64,000 nt of DNA from NCBI RefSeq assembly GCF_002127325.2, contig NC_035448.2, positions 129,405,144 to 129,469,143 on the forward strand, read 5' to 3'. Below are positions 49,196 through 61,144 of this stretch, piece after piece. The DNA comes from Helianthus annuus (lineage: Eukaryota; Streptophyta; Magnoliopsida; Asterales; Asteraceae). The position numbers and the translations under genes are program-made. Positions within the stretch are counted from its first letter, which is position 1, and each line of letters begins with the position of its first letter. Under the pieces are notes generated by a model that did no database searches, was not told where the DNA came from, and worked only from the letters and a program-made list of their open reading frames with translations.

Positions 49196-49300
49196 GGTGG
49201 GTCGGGTCGGATCTGAATGGCGTGGGTATTTGGGTATTGAAAGGAAGATGGAAATGAAATTGAAATGGGGATGAGAGAGAGGAGGGTGGTAGTGGTATGA

Positions 49301-49308
49301 ATATAAAT
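49301..49308 (-). promoter_or_regulatory. TATA box of the 48737-49195 gene
   Basis: TTTATAT on the minus strand, about 110 bp upstream of the ATG and followed by a CT-rich leader. Confidence 0.55.
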
Positions 49309-49509
49309 GGGGAGGTGGTGAAAGGTGGTGGGATCCATCAATGGAGGCGACAGCTTACTTATATGATGATGATGGTATATGTTATTTTGACTTTCTTACC
49401 CAAACTTTTGTCGGTTCATCATCCGTTTGTGTAACTTTGTTCCTAATCATGGTTTTATCTTTTTCACTAGAATATTTTAGGGATTGTGAAGTAGCAATTT
49501 TGGTTTTAA

Positions 49510-51243
49510 GAATAGAGATACAATAGGAAGTTTATTTGACTAAGAAGATTAGGAAGTGATTTTGATCATCCATTTAGTTAATCAAGTGCTAAGATTAAAT
49601 GATGGAAATTGAAGAAAAAAAAGAGGCGCGTGAGTTTGTTTAGGGGCATTCTAGTCAATCCAAGGCAATAGTTTATCTCTCCTCAAATTCCCTCCATTTT
49701 TTAAACATTAATAACTCTATCATACGACATTATTTTTTTATAAAAATTGCACCAAAAAAACGAGCGTTTTTTAATCTTTAAAACGAGTATACTATTGCTA
49801 TATTTTCGAAATTTTTTTTGAAAACCCAGTTGCGTAAAACGCAATGGAAAAAACCCAGTTGCGTAAAACGCAATGAAAAAAAAAAACCTAAAAAATGACA
49901 TTTTTCTAAAATGCAATGCACCAAAAACACAAAGAAATGTCTTATTTGTAAAACGCAATGGTCAGAAAACACAAAGAAATGTGTTATTTCTAAAACGCAA
50001 TAGCCTAAAACCTCAAAAGAAAGTGTAGTTTCTAAAACGCAATGGACTGAAAACACATAAAAATGTGTTTTACCTAAAACGCAATAGACTAAAAACATTT
50101 CAAAATGTGTTTTTCTAAAACGCAATGGACCAAAAAACACATAAAAATGTCTTTTTTTAAAAAAAACGCAATGGCCTAAAAACACAAAGAAAAGTGTTTT
50201 TTGTAAAACGCAATGGACTAAAAACACTACAAAATGTGTTTTCCTAAAACGTATTAGACCAAAAAAAACACATAAAAAAGTGTTTTCCTAAAAAAATAAT
50301 TTGTTTTACCACAAAGGACTAAAACACAGTAAATTGCGTTGTAGCATTGCGTTTATAAATAATTGAAGAACACACTGTTTTAATAGTGTTTTAATGTTAA
50401 TGATCTTGCTCATATGCATGGAACATCACATAGAACATCACATCAAACAATTTAAATATGTATTTCAAAAAGAAAATAGTTGAGGATTAAATATGTATCA
50501 AAGCTGTTATTGTAGAAGTTTTCAACCATAATTTAAAATCAATAAATTTAATATTTTTAGTTGGTGGGAAACGAGATTCCATTTATTGGAAAACTGAATA
50601 TGCCACTCATATTACAAATCCCAAAAACCCAATGCAGATTCATTACAAAAACGCAATGCCAAATTCTACAGAAAAACGCAATACAAATTCTTATCTGAAA
50701 CTAAAACTTGCCTTCCGTTGTATCGACCCTTCGTATAAGGTAACCATTCCCTTTCTTTCTTTATTTTCTGTTATATATTTGTCAAAACGTAATACAAAAT
50801 TCTTATATGAATCTGTAGCAGGTGCCTCCATTATCCTTTCTTCCATAACAAGTAAAGGTTCGTCACTTCCGTAAAGGGTTTTGTAGTTGCATCAACATCT
50901 AAGGCTTTCAGATATGAGCGGATCAGGTTTTGGACGAAAAGACAAGCCGGAACGACGATCGGAGAAGCTAAAAATTCCAATTTTTCTTCTGCGGCGGTGG
51001 AGAGGTTGCGGTAGGCGGTAGAGTGGTGGTGGTGGGCGGCAATTGTGGTGGTGGTGGTGTGGGTTTGAGATGAATCATAAAAGAGAAAGACGTACTGCGT
51101 TTTTTAGATCTAGGGTTTTCATGAGACTAATTTGTGTTTGACTAAAATGCCCCTTCTTATGTTTTTTCTTTTTGTCACATGGCATAATCCTATTGCTTCC
51201 TATCCTTCCTAGCCAAAATAAACTTCCTATTTGATCCTTTCCC
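49510..51243. mobile_element. Pack-MULE-like element with minisatellite core
   Basis: TTGGTTTTAA at 49500-49509 is repeated at 51244-51253, a 10-bp target duplication. The ends are diverged inverted repeats of about 130 bp: AATAGGAAGTTTATTT near the left end and its complement near the right, plus an inner GGGGCATT-TAGTCAA block on both sides. The core holds a minisatellite (49800-50340). At 50850-51080 there is a GC-richer patch that looks gene-derived (CCGGAACGACGATCGGAGAA) but is not identified. Confidence 0.75.
49800..50340. repeat. Minisatellite, about 11 units of 54-58 bp
   Basis: Each unit carries CTAAAACGCAATGG followed by AAAACACA-AAAATGTGTTTT. Because the period is often a multiple of three, the minus strand shows a repetitive reading frame (HCVL..HFFVF) that I regard as non-coding. 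Confidence 0.9.
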
Positions 51244-51364
51244 TTGGTTTTAAATCTTACTTTTTAGAAATCAAGTTAAGGATCTTATATATAGAAGTTT
51301 TTGCGTTCAAAAAAAAAAATTAAGGATCTCAGGGGTTGTTTGTTTACCTCTTAATAAGGCTCTT

Positions 51365-51625
51365 AATGGTTCAGACCTCTTACTGGTTTAGCACTTAATG
51401 CTTCAGACTGTTTGTTTTACGAGCAGATGTCTGAATGGTTCAGACATTTGCTTCTGAATTGTTAAGATTTATACAGAGTCTGAATGGTTAAGACCTCTAA
51501 TCTGAATTGGTCAGACTTTTGCCTCTGAACGGTTAAGCATTATACAGGCTCGTAATGGTTCAGACCTCTTACTGGTTCAGCACTTAATGGTTCAGACCTC
51601 TTACTGGTTCATCACTTAACCATAT
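51365..51625. repeat. Tandem TTCAGACCTCTTACTGGTT repeats
   Basis: Degenerate units of about 35 bp (GGTTCAGACCTCTTACTGG, CACTTAATG) follow a MITE-like end GGGGTTGTTTGTTTACCTCT at about 51332. The matching right end was not found. Confidence 0.65.
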
Positions 51626-51689
51626 AACATGTTTGATAACTATTACTAGTTTTGATATTAAATAGGGATGATAATGAGTTGAGTATTAG

Positions 51690-52028
51690 GTTGGGTGTTG
51701 TGGTATAAAGCCCCTAAGGGTTTATAATGTCATGTTAGCGCCACTTATGCATCATATAAGCGAGGGGTTTTACCGTTAACTTGCACAGTGTGAGATAACG
51801 CCCCTTTAAAGGCCCCTTTTAAACAATATAGGAAAAGGAAAAGAAAAAGGAAATCAAAAAGAGGAAAATTTGATTGGTGGGAATGAATGGGTCCCATATG
51901 CAATTATGCATAACCCTTTAGCGCTCGTTAAAGAGATGGAGTCCCGTCCATAGCCCCCCCCCCCCCCCCTTGGCGCCTAGGAAATGGGGGAAGGGGTGCT
52001 ATACAATGTGAGGGGGTAGGGACGCAAG
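51690..52028. other. MITE-like sequence with a poly-C run
   Basis: GTATAAAGCCCC at about 51701 is roughly inverted as GGGGTGCTATAC at about 51994. A run of about 16 C lies at 51955-51970. It continues past the nested solo LTR and miniature element as GACCACACCGGGTGGTC at about 57078. Family uncertain. Confidence 0.4.
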
Positions 52029-55000
52029 TGTCACACCCCGATTTCCACGTGTCTCACCAGTGGGCCCGGTGGGGGATTACCGTGACGATGTTGGCAACAA
52101 TATAGTCAAACCACACAATTATATAATGCACAGCGGAAGCTTAAAGATAAATATATACTTCAACCTCTGGTTGTAATATCAAATGTATTACAGAAGTCGA
52201 ATATATCCACAGCGGATCAAAATAATAATAAAATATTGTTCCATCAGATACTGCAATCAAGCTTGGGAGACTTATCACGACGCTAGGGAGCTAATACCAG
52301 CCAATTTACGTTTAGGTACCTGCACTTAATCTTTTTGGGGAAAATACGTCAGTTTACACTGGTAAATACATTCAACCGACTCCTTTGAAAAGAGTTGGGA
52401 AAATTGATTTGAATGCACAAGGCACAAAATATTTTGACACGTTGATTAAAATACCCAAAGGCAAAATTAATCTTTTATACTTGGGACAATTTTGTTAATA
52501 AAAATCTTGTATCCGATTTACATGGTTGTCCAACATTTAGGGCCGGTGATTATACAATACAAGCCGGACAAGATTAATCGACACACCACAAATATAATCT
52601 CACAAGAAGAATACTCTCACGAGTGAGTATACGTTATACATATGCAACAGGAGGTGTTTTGCCTACACCTTGTGCTTACGTCGTGGCCATTCACTTTTTA
52701 AAATGAGCCAAGGATATCCAGGACACGGTCATTAACCCCCAACGTTATTTGTTATCAATCAATACAGATTAAAACGGGATTATGCAATTTAATCATCTCC
52801 GATTAAAAGGTTTCTACACCCGACCAAGCGGTATATTTAAAAATACCGTATCCCAAGCCCGTATAAGGGAAAATAAGTTAAAAGTATTTACCTTTGCAAT
52901 GTATATTCCTTAATCAATTAAATCACCGATATCTTTTACTGGGGCTCCTTATTCTGGAACGAAGATTTTCAAAATAACCTATTAGAATCCTAACGGGTCT
53001 TTATATTAGCCGTAGCCTAGACCGGTTGGTTTCAAAAGATAGATACGGTTAAATCGCGCGGAAAGGCGAAAACCGTGAATGGAATGTGATTCTGACCCAA
53101 CAAGTCTGGAGACTTGTTTTATATGGGTTTAATATTCACATTCTGGATTTCGGGGTCGAAATGATATGGTTTGACCCGTATCGACTAATTTATGTAAACT
53201 AGTTACATAAGCCGAACCGTGCACGCAATAGGCGTAACGGGTAACCGTGAGAGTCCTACGCTTGCCTCCTAAGTCAATATACCTTAAAGAGGTTGCGGTA
53301 TCATTAGGATACCTTCCGTGATGCCCGTAACGAGTTTAAGTTAACATTATGCCCCGTAGGGGTTTTTCGGTCATTTTAAAGACTTTTAAAGAGCTTTTCG
53401 AGTTCTACAGGAAATCTGAGTTTCCCGAACAGTTTATAAAGTCTAAAATACTTTATTTATTATTTAAAATTAGTAGCAACTGGAATCGGGTCAAAAGACC
53501 TTGTAGAACTCATTTTATGGCCAAAAAGGGCATATTCGGTATTTACCGACCCATAGCCATAACCGTAGGTTATGAGCAGGCTAAAAATAATTAAAAATCT
53601 TTAAAATTCCCAAAATATTATTTTACAACAGTGGGTAAAAGTTTTGGTGATAAAATCTTGGCTTAGATAGGTGTTATGCTAATTGCGTCGTTTATTACAA
53701 AAGTTTATTTTAATTGCGCTATTTAGCATAACTCTTATTCTAGACCTCGGATTGACGTGAGACTTTAAGGACATGCTTATAATTTAGTGAGCAAGGTTAT
53801 GGTCCGTTCACGTGTCCGAAATACTCGTTTTATTTTAAAAAGGGCGTTACGGTCAACTTTTAGGCGATTAACGGAAATGCGTAAAAGACTCGGACAAACG
53901 ACGAACCGGTCACAGAGGGTTATACCATCACGTGACCTGGTCCTAAGAGAGTCCTAAGGCATATCTATACTTCACTAAAACGGGTCAGAACTGAAGTCAA
54001 TGCAAAAGTCAAACTTTTGCGACATTCGGCTCCGAACCGGGTTAATATAGCAAATGGTCGATTCAAACGAGCGCAAACAAGTTTATATACTTAATATCAT
54101 GTTTTATGATCATCAAAACAGGTTCCATAGTATATACATTACAGATCATGCAAGATTCGCCAAAACGACATTTTGTTGACTTTTTGGGTGCACGTTTGAC
54201 TCGACATTTGACATAGTTATAGTGGTGATCAGTGGGAACCCTTTTAGAGGTTTATTACCCACATAATTACCAACAAATAACCATTCTTGATTCGACAATT
54301 CACTGAATCATTTGTGAGTTATTGCTAAGTCGACCGTTAGTTACGACGGATCGACTTTTAAGCTAAAACTAAGTTAAGCTCAAATGGGAAAGGAGTGGAA
54401 CACTTACTGAGGTCCTATGCACCAAGTGTGACCACTTGAGAGGAAGTTGGAGCTCCAGAAATGACCAAATGATGCAGATGATGGGGTGTGAACTTATGGT
54501 TGCAACTTAGGCTTTATATAGTGGTTTCAAGCACCACAATTGATTGACAACAAAGTCTAGCACACACCACAACTGATCAACACTTGTCCTTAGTGTTAGG
54601 GGTCGTTTAGGGGTCATTTGGAGGTGTTTAAATGCAGATGATGGCTCTTGGAAGGCTGAACAGCCAAGTTAAGCATGTTTCTGCATCTGGGCGCCTGACG
54701 CGGCCCGCATGGGGGAATCCATGCTTTTGTACGCGGGCCGCCTGAGTTTTAAAAATCAGGCGAGAAAAAGAGGAGGCTCGCAGCCCGCCTCAACTTAACC
54801 CTAAACTTCACGCGGGCCGCCTGAGGTTAGAATTTCAGGATTTTTAAATCTTTTTGTAATGATGACAAAATCTGGTAATTAATAACGAAATCTTTCGTAA
54901 TGATTTACCTGACCTTTCGGGTTTGAAGGGGTAACTTTGCGGTTTGGCCCTCGGTTAATTACAACTAGGGACCTCGTGATATTTACCCGCGTTATTAAGT

Positions 55001-55468
55001 CCCCGGTTAGTTTATTAATTATTCAGAAAGCCTTAACTTTCATTATTGACGCTTTTAACCCTTCTCATACGAATTTGAGTATAACTCTCTCGTTTTAAAA
55101 CGGAACTTCGCGGAATTTTTACAGTATATTCTAGTGAGCGTATAATACTGTTACGAAGCCTTGGGAACGTTAAAGGGTCACTCAGAGGTATAATTAAACA
55201 TGTTGACACAGTTAACCCCTGTGGTTTGTAATTTCTCACTTTCTTCTGCGTTCCGCTTCCGTACGATCCGTGATTTATTCGTTTGAAGGTACGAGCATCG
55301 TTTAGGGATACTATACAGTATATTTATCTTTGTTTGACATTTATAACCCTCGAATTTATATACTTTCAAGGTTTGTCAACATTAGTCCTTTATTTAATAT
55401 TAATGCCACGTGTAAACTTAGGACACGTGTCGACACATTATTGGACGCAAAAATTTCGAGGTGTTACA
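52029..55468 (-). mobile_element. Solo LTR of a gypsy element, 3.44 kb
   Basis: Ends TGTCACACC and GGTGTTACA, flanked by a perfect GCAAG duplication (52024-52028, 55469-55473). There is no internal domain, so it arose by LTR-LTR recombination. Minus orientation is inferred because on that strand it starts TGTAACACCTCGAAATT and has a CTTCCGCTG block near its end, as in the other gypsy LTRs here. Short reading frames inside are not supported as genes. Confidence 0.88.
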
Positions 55469-55713
55469 GCAAGACTGTTAGAAAGGAGGATATCTTGGAG
55501 AGCAAATTATGGGTCAACAAGAATCCTCCCTATTCTTGGCATCCGTAAATCAGGCAACCAATAATTGTGAATCATCTTTATTGTATTTCCTTTTTTATAA
55601 GTTCTTGTAAAGCCTATAAATAAAGGCTTGGTTTTATGTTTTGTATGCAAAATAAAAAATAAATCAATGAAATGAAGTCCCTTTTTGATTATCTCTGATT
55701 ATCATTTACAACA

Positions 55714-55726
55714 TGGTATCAGAGCA
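55714..55726 (+). other. Primer-binding site of the miniature element
   Basis: TGGTATCAGAGCA directly after the LTR, complementary to initiator tRNA-Met. Confidence 0.88.
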
Positions 55727-56100
55727 GAGTTATGATCCGTGAAAACTCTGTTCTTCAATCTCAAACCAAAACCAAAGTCGTTCAACCAAAATCAACTTCA
55801 AATCTGACCTGATTCCACTGTTCCGACAAATCAGTCGACCGTCTTCGTTCATCAGTTCTGTCTTCAAACCGGTTCGCCCAAAACCCCCCAACGAACCATT
55901 CCAGTCCGACGAACAGTCCCCACGAAGACCCTGAATTCTTTGTCAAGTCCGAACCAGAAAAAAACCAAAATCAAATCAAAACCTAAAACCCGAAATCGAA
56001 CCTGAAACCCCGGTGAACTTCGCCGCCGCCGCATCCACTGCCGCTGAAAACCCTAGTTGTTGCTGCCGCTGAAAACCCTAAAATTCATCACCGCCGCAGC

Positions 56101-56326
56101 GTTCATTTCCGCCAGGCTGCTCTTGTCTCCAAGAAAGACCAGGAAAAGATGGAGATGATGAAAGCCGTTAGTTTCATGTATGTCCGTTCCCCTGGTTATA
56201 ATGCTGAAAGTGTCAAAGCTGCAGATACTGCTGAGGAGAAGAAACCCTCGGCTGGAACATCTGATATGTTGCAAAACCCTATTCCCCCAAAAGAGCGAAC
56301 GAAGAAGCCAAGGCCTAAAGATGTTT
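56101..56326 (+). pseudogene. Transduced fragment of a host nuclear-protein gene
   Basis: One open frame reads VHFRQAALVSKKDQEKME, then MMKAVSFMYVRSPGYNAES, then an Ala/Lys-rich linker, then KKPRPKDV. The FMYVR-PGYNAES block resembles what I recall of plant proteins related to RP9 / CIR N-terminal domain, with KPRPKDV preceding the conserved core. Similarity stops abruptly after KDV, and the frame then runs into unrelated sequence. The rest of the gene is missing, so this is a captured piece, not a gene. The family name is from memory and only moderately certain. Confidence 0.5.
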
Positions 56327-56604
56327 TGGTATTTTATGCAGGCGAAGGGCTAGGGCTTCCTTTCTTTTTAGATAAAAGAAAATATTAAAAAAACAAGGAT
56401 CAACATTCCGCTCAAAAAGGAAAAAGACAAAGCTAAAAAAACAATGCTCAAAAAAATCAAAGCTCAAAAAAAAAAAAAAAAAAAAAACAAAGCTCAAAAA
56501 GCAAAACCAAACCAAACCAAAACAAAATCAAAACCCAAACGAATGCCAAAACCCAAATGGCCAAGTTGATTTTTTCAACTTGAGGGGAAACCAAAACCCA
56601 AAAC

Positions 56605-56765
56605 AGGCTGCCATGTCGAAAGGCGGTAGCTCAAATCAAACCAAAGTTACCATGTCGAAAGGCGGTAACTCAAATCAAGCCAAAAGTTACCATGTCTAAA
56701 GGCGATAACTCAAATCAAGCCAAACTACCATGTCAAGGTGACGGTAGCCAAACCAAAAACCAAAC
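56605..56765 (+). repeat. About 38-bp tandem repeats, four units
   Basis: Units share TACCATGTCGAAAGGCGGTA and AACTCAAATCAA. They lie just before the polypurine tract of the miniature element. Confidence 0.85.
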
Positions 56766-57080
56766 ATAATCAAAACCCAAAATCAAAACCAATCCAAGTT
56801 GAATCGTGGCAATCCCACAATTCAACTTGAGGGGGAGTGTTAGAAAGGAGGATATCTTGGAGAGCAAATTATGGGTCAACAAGAATCCTCCCTATTCTTG
56901 GCATCCGTAAATCAGGCAACCAATAATTGTGAATCATCTTTATTGTATTTCCTTTTTTATAAGTTCTTGTAAAGCCTATAAATAAAGGCTTGGTTTTATG
57001 TTTTGTATGCAAAATAAAAAATAAATCAATGAAATGAAGTCCCTTTTTGATTATCTCTGATTATCATTTACAACAAAGAC

Positions 57081-58060
57081 CACACCGGGTGGTCTTAGTA
57101 ATATCAGTCTTATACCCGGTTGAAAAACTGTATGCAATATCCAGTCTAATGTTTGTCGGGTACAGTCAGGTGTTAAACATACTCGTAGGTATATGGTACA
57201 TGGGATGGTGAAGTACCAATTTTGGTTTTAAATCTTACTTTTTAGAAATTTAGTTTACTTTTTAGAAATGGAGTTAAGAGGATCTCACCACTCTCAATAT
57301 TCGTGTTATTTATAACATTTTTGATAACTTTTGGTTATTGATATTAAAGAGTCGGTAAAGATTACGTGGTTACTATTGAAAGTAAAAAATAAATATATAA
57401 AAACTCCAACTCTTCTTCTCAATGACATCAATTCCAACGGTCCCCCTTTTTGAAAGTGTAGGTGTACAAAGGAAAAAGGTTTTCATAAAATCTAAGAGGA
57501 ATATTACCGAATGTGTGTCATAAATTTGTCAATGTAGGAGATGACAAACAAGCTATTTTGCTCAGGAGACCACAAATGGTCATTTTATGTGCACGGTTTT
57601 GTTGGGATATGTTTCTTTACCTGGTCATGGTTAGACCAAACCAATGCACTACATTTAGCGGTGCATTTGGGTGACGTGGATGAGGAATTAGCACTTGTTG
57701 CGTTGGAGTGATGCATGAACTTTGGTGATGCACGTTGATACATGCGGTGTATCTAGGTGGAGCATGTTACCCCCGGGGGTTTGGGGGCGCTGACACTCTT
57801 ACCCCTTATTTTCAAAATTTTGCTGCCCTACCATTTGACGTTTCCAGATTGCATCAATGTACCCCTCCATCAAGTCAACGCTTGTTTGACTGTTAGAGGC
57901 ATGGGTATTTTCGTAATCTTACCTAATATATTTGTTGATGCATATTGTGGATACATCTAGTGATCGTTCGCTTGTGTCCGAAGAACATAATTCCTTCGTA
58001 GGACTCGAAAGAACATAACAAGATCCGAGTTACAAGTGAATATTATATAGACTATGCATG
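57081..58060. other. Intergenic DNA
   Basis: Contains a second copy (about 57222-57280) of the sequence found at 51244-51290 (TTGGTTTTAAATCTTACTTT, then TTTAGAAAT, then GAGTTAAG-GGATCT). Nothing else recognised. The short frame at 57757-57960 is not supported. Confidence 0.4.
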
Positions 58061-58215
58061 ATAACCATCGTTTGGTAATGAAGGACTAACCATCGTTTGG
58101 AGCCTATCATATTAACCATCGTTTACCATGCTTCACAAGTCACCATCGTTTGGATGATATTATACACCAACCATCATTTGGTTGGTCATGCATAAAAGAC
58201 AATCGTTTATATCCT
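58061..58215. repeat. ACCATCGTTTGG motif array
   Basis: Six to seven copies of (A/C)ACCATCGTTTGG or close variants spaced roughly 20-35 bp apart. Confidence 0.7.
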
Positions 58216-58299
58216 TATATGAGGTCACCTCGCTTAGAATTCTGTGTTAGTATATATAATATTTCATTGTCACTTAGCTTGTAATAAAATGCTTGAATG

Positions 58300-59915
58300 A
58301 GCACAGTGAGAGAGTGTATGTGAGAGAGAGCTTTTGGACGCGGGTAAAAGAGAATTAAAATACACAACGGAATTCAAACATAACCAACCAATCTATACAA
58401 AAGTAAACAGTTGTCTTTAACTAGGAAAGCAATAACATAAGTGGGATGCGAGTCGTCGAGCAGAAGCCTTGCCATGAGTCAGCAATCAACATGTCTAATT
58501 AACCTGATATGCATACTAAAAGTCAGTTATGTTAAATGAGTTATAGTTTAACAAGGAGACTATAAATTTTAGCAAATATTCTAGCACGTTAAATGCTTTA
58601 GGCACATCGGTATTTCATGTAACTTTACACTATCTATTAAACACAACACTTTAACATAAATTTTAACACTTTGCTATGAACTGTAACACTCACGTTATAC
58701 TATACTTAGTTGATCAACCATCGGCAGGCCACAAAGGCGCAACACCTTTACCATTTGGTCATACTGTTAACTTTAGACACTTTGTGTGACCACAACGCTA
58801 ACTTTAGATGTTATTTGAGACTTTAGTGTTAGCTTTAGACACCGACGTTAACCTTTAGCTGCAGTATGTCTTCTTTAGTCTTTATGATGCAATATGCATA
58901 CTATAATCACTTTATACTTTATCACTCAATACTTTAAAACTTTACTATTACTTTAGCACACTTTATCACACTGTGTAACCTTTATACACAATGTTTCACT
59001 TTGAAAACTTTACCGAGTATGCAAACCGACCCAAACAGTAACGTAAATGGGGTATAGAAACTCACCTATAATACTATGCGGTAATCTACTGAAACTAGAA
59101 GATCCAGACACTCGGAGTCCTATGCCAAATATGGTCAACATACAAGCGCAATGTGAGCATTGCGCTTAAAGGTCCATGCGCAAACACCCAACTTGCATAA
59201 ACTAAGTTTATGCGCAAAGTATGATTGGCTTTGGTGGAGCGCAAAGTATGATTGGCTTTGGTGGAGCGCAAACTATTACTAACAACCCGTAAACTAAATT
59301 GAGCGCAAACTACCGCGCGTAAAGGACATTGCGCGCACAAAGTTCCATACGCGCGCTAAGTGACAGACAAACATACGTTTCTTCCTCATGAAAAACCTAA
59401 TCCTAGCTTAATGGAACCTTTGGATTATAGATCTGGAAACAGACCAAGATGCTAACTTTACACTTCCAAATAACTCGAAATCACCGTATAATAGATCCCC
59501 ATGCATAACCTTTTAGCGTAAACACAATCATTTTGAGGAAAATCTTAGTTTAAATGACTTTGAATCGAAACTGAGCTTAGATATTGGAAAAACCCACTGA
59601 AACCAAGCCAATACACCTTTTTTTTCTAGGAATTGGATCGTAATGATCCTTTGATGTTTCCCTTGATCCTCTTGCAAAATCCGCTTAGTAACAACCAACT
59701 TTCTCTCTCTAGGAATCTCTCTCTCTCTCTAGAGCCCAAAATGGCAAGAGTTGAAATGAGAAAGGACACAGCTACCAATGCACATTCTATCGTAGGGTTT
59801 TGTGGATACTATCAAAGTACCCCTCCTTAGGCTTTAACAAGATTCATAACAAATGGGTCTCTATTTTTCCCCTTACAAAATTACTAATTTGTTGAAAATT
59901 TAGGATGTTGCAATA
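58300..59915 (-). mobile_element. Probable decayed gypsy-type LTR fragment
   Basis: On the minus strand it begins GCAACATCCTAAATTTT, like the start of plant gypsy LTRs. It has a CT-rich leader zone and later a TTCCGTTG block like those near the 3' ends of other LTRs here. No clean TG...CA ends or target duplication could be fixed. Confidence 0.35.
59212..59272. repeat. 27-bp tandem duplication
   Basis: GCGCAAAGTATGATTGGCTT plus TGGTGGA occurs twice in tandem, followed by a partial third start (GCGCAAAC). Confidence 0.9.
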
Positions 59916-60582
59916 TGCAAATAAAGAGGGATGTGTAAGTGTATATTCTTACATACATGTCTTTTTTGACCTCATTAACTTCAAAGTTTAAGATTCATTC
60001 ATATATTGAAGAACCAAGTATTGTTTCTATGTGCTCACATCTTTGGCATGTGGAGTGCTCCTTTTAGTGGTTGAGATTTTCTTATTAGGCACTTTCTTGT
60101 AGAAGGTTAGAGAGAAAAAACACGGGCACTCTCACCTTGCTTGCCTCAATCTTGTGAAGGAGATTATGTGTTTGAGATGAATTCCTATTAATTTATGTGT
60201 TGTCCTACCCCGTAAGTGTAAAAGTGGTTAATTAGCTTGTTGCATGATTGTCATCATCCTCTTCCGACATATTTGTGGGGGAGGGCTTGCTTAGTTTGAG
60301 CTAAGGCCCAACAATGCTTAAAAGTGTAATTAGTATTTGCTTAGTCATGTCCACAAGAGTAACTATAAATCTGAAATATGAATCCCCTCCCGTCTCCGGT
60401 CATTTAAAGTTTACATGTTCAAATATATAGAATCATGTTCCAATCTAATATCTAGTAAAAGAATAAATATTGTAAGGGTACACAGGGTGTTTACGGGTAC
60501 CACTATCCTAACGGGTACACTGCCACCCCCACAGGTAACGGAATCAAGTATCGTTTGCAGGGACTGATTACCGAAGAAGTGG

Positions 60583-60613
<31 letters not shown>

Positions 60614-61000
60614 TTGTGTTTATCTGTGGAGAGGAGAGAGAGAGTTTGTGGGTAGGCGGGAACACTACCGTTGATGATAGTGGGTTCCGACGCATAGTTG
60701 GTTTATTGGAGAGATGACGCTTGGGTTGTGATGTTTCCAAGGGGTTATGCGTGAACCTAATACACTTATACACACCCCAAATTGTAAATTAGAAATGTTT
60801 CAATCGATAATTAATGTACCATAAATAAATAAACATCATATCCTAAGATAGTTTTATCGACTATATGCCCTAAAAATATCCCTATCTTGATATAACACAT
60901 TGTTTACGTTGTTAGTAATATCTAAATCTTGATTTATACGTTTCATATCAAGCCGTAGATACCTATCAGCAGCAGTCCATCCCGCGTACACCGTTGATGT
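59916..61000. other. Intergenic DNA upstream of the transporter gene
   Basis: AT-rich, with a (GA)n run at 60582-60613. The 120-residue minus-strand frame across it is an artefact of that run. The transporter promoter should lie in the last few hundred bases, but I cannot assign a TATA box. Confidence 0.4.
60582..60613. repeat. (GA)n microsatellite
   Basis: About 15 GA units with one interruption. Confidence 0.9.
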
Positions 61001-61144
61001 TCATTTCCACAATCGAATTCATCGGATTTCCACCGACATCAGCTGCTTACACACTCCGCATACCCACACCCATCCGGATCCAGTCCCTTCTCTCGTAATT
61101 CACTTTCCACCACACTTTTCCAGTTCATACATCTCTTGTCTCCA

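Larger units (their letters stand above)
55476..57075 (+). mobile_element. Miniature LTR retroelement (TRIM-like), 1.6 kb, with transduced host sequence
   Basis: LTRs 55476-55713 and 56838-57075 are 238 bp each and I find no difference between them. TSD AAGAC at 55471-55475 and 57076-57080. The primer-binding site TGGTATCAGAGC follows the left LTR, and the polypurine tract TTGAGGGGGAG precedes the right one. The 1.1-kb interior has no gag or pol. It has a copia-like leader, a host gene fragment and a short tandem array. Mobilisation must depend on enzymes from elsewhere. Confidence 0.93.

Noticed and set aside
48856..49341. 161-residue Pro/Thr/His-rich frame overlapping the 152-residue gene
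   Set aside because: Shadow frame of the GC-rich gene; the other frame has conserved-looking blocks and a suitable TATA distance.
49778..50227. 149-residue repetitive reading frame on the minus strand
   Set aside because: The repeat arises because the minisatellite period is near a multiple of three; residues follow the DNA repeat, with no sign of selection.
56149..56388. Independent 79-residue gene inside the miniature LTR element
   Set aside because: The frame continues upstream without its ATG and ends in unrelated sequence; better read as a transduced fragment.
60411..60773. 120-residue frame with a Ser-Leu repeat
   Set aside because: Runs through a (GA)n microsatellite; no supporting structure.
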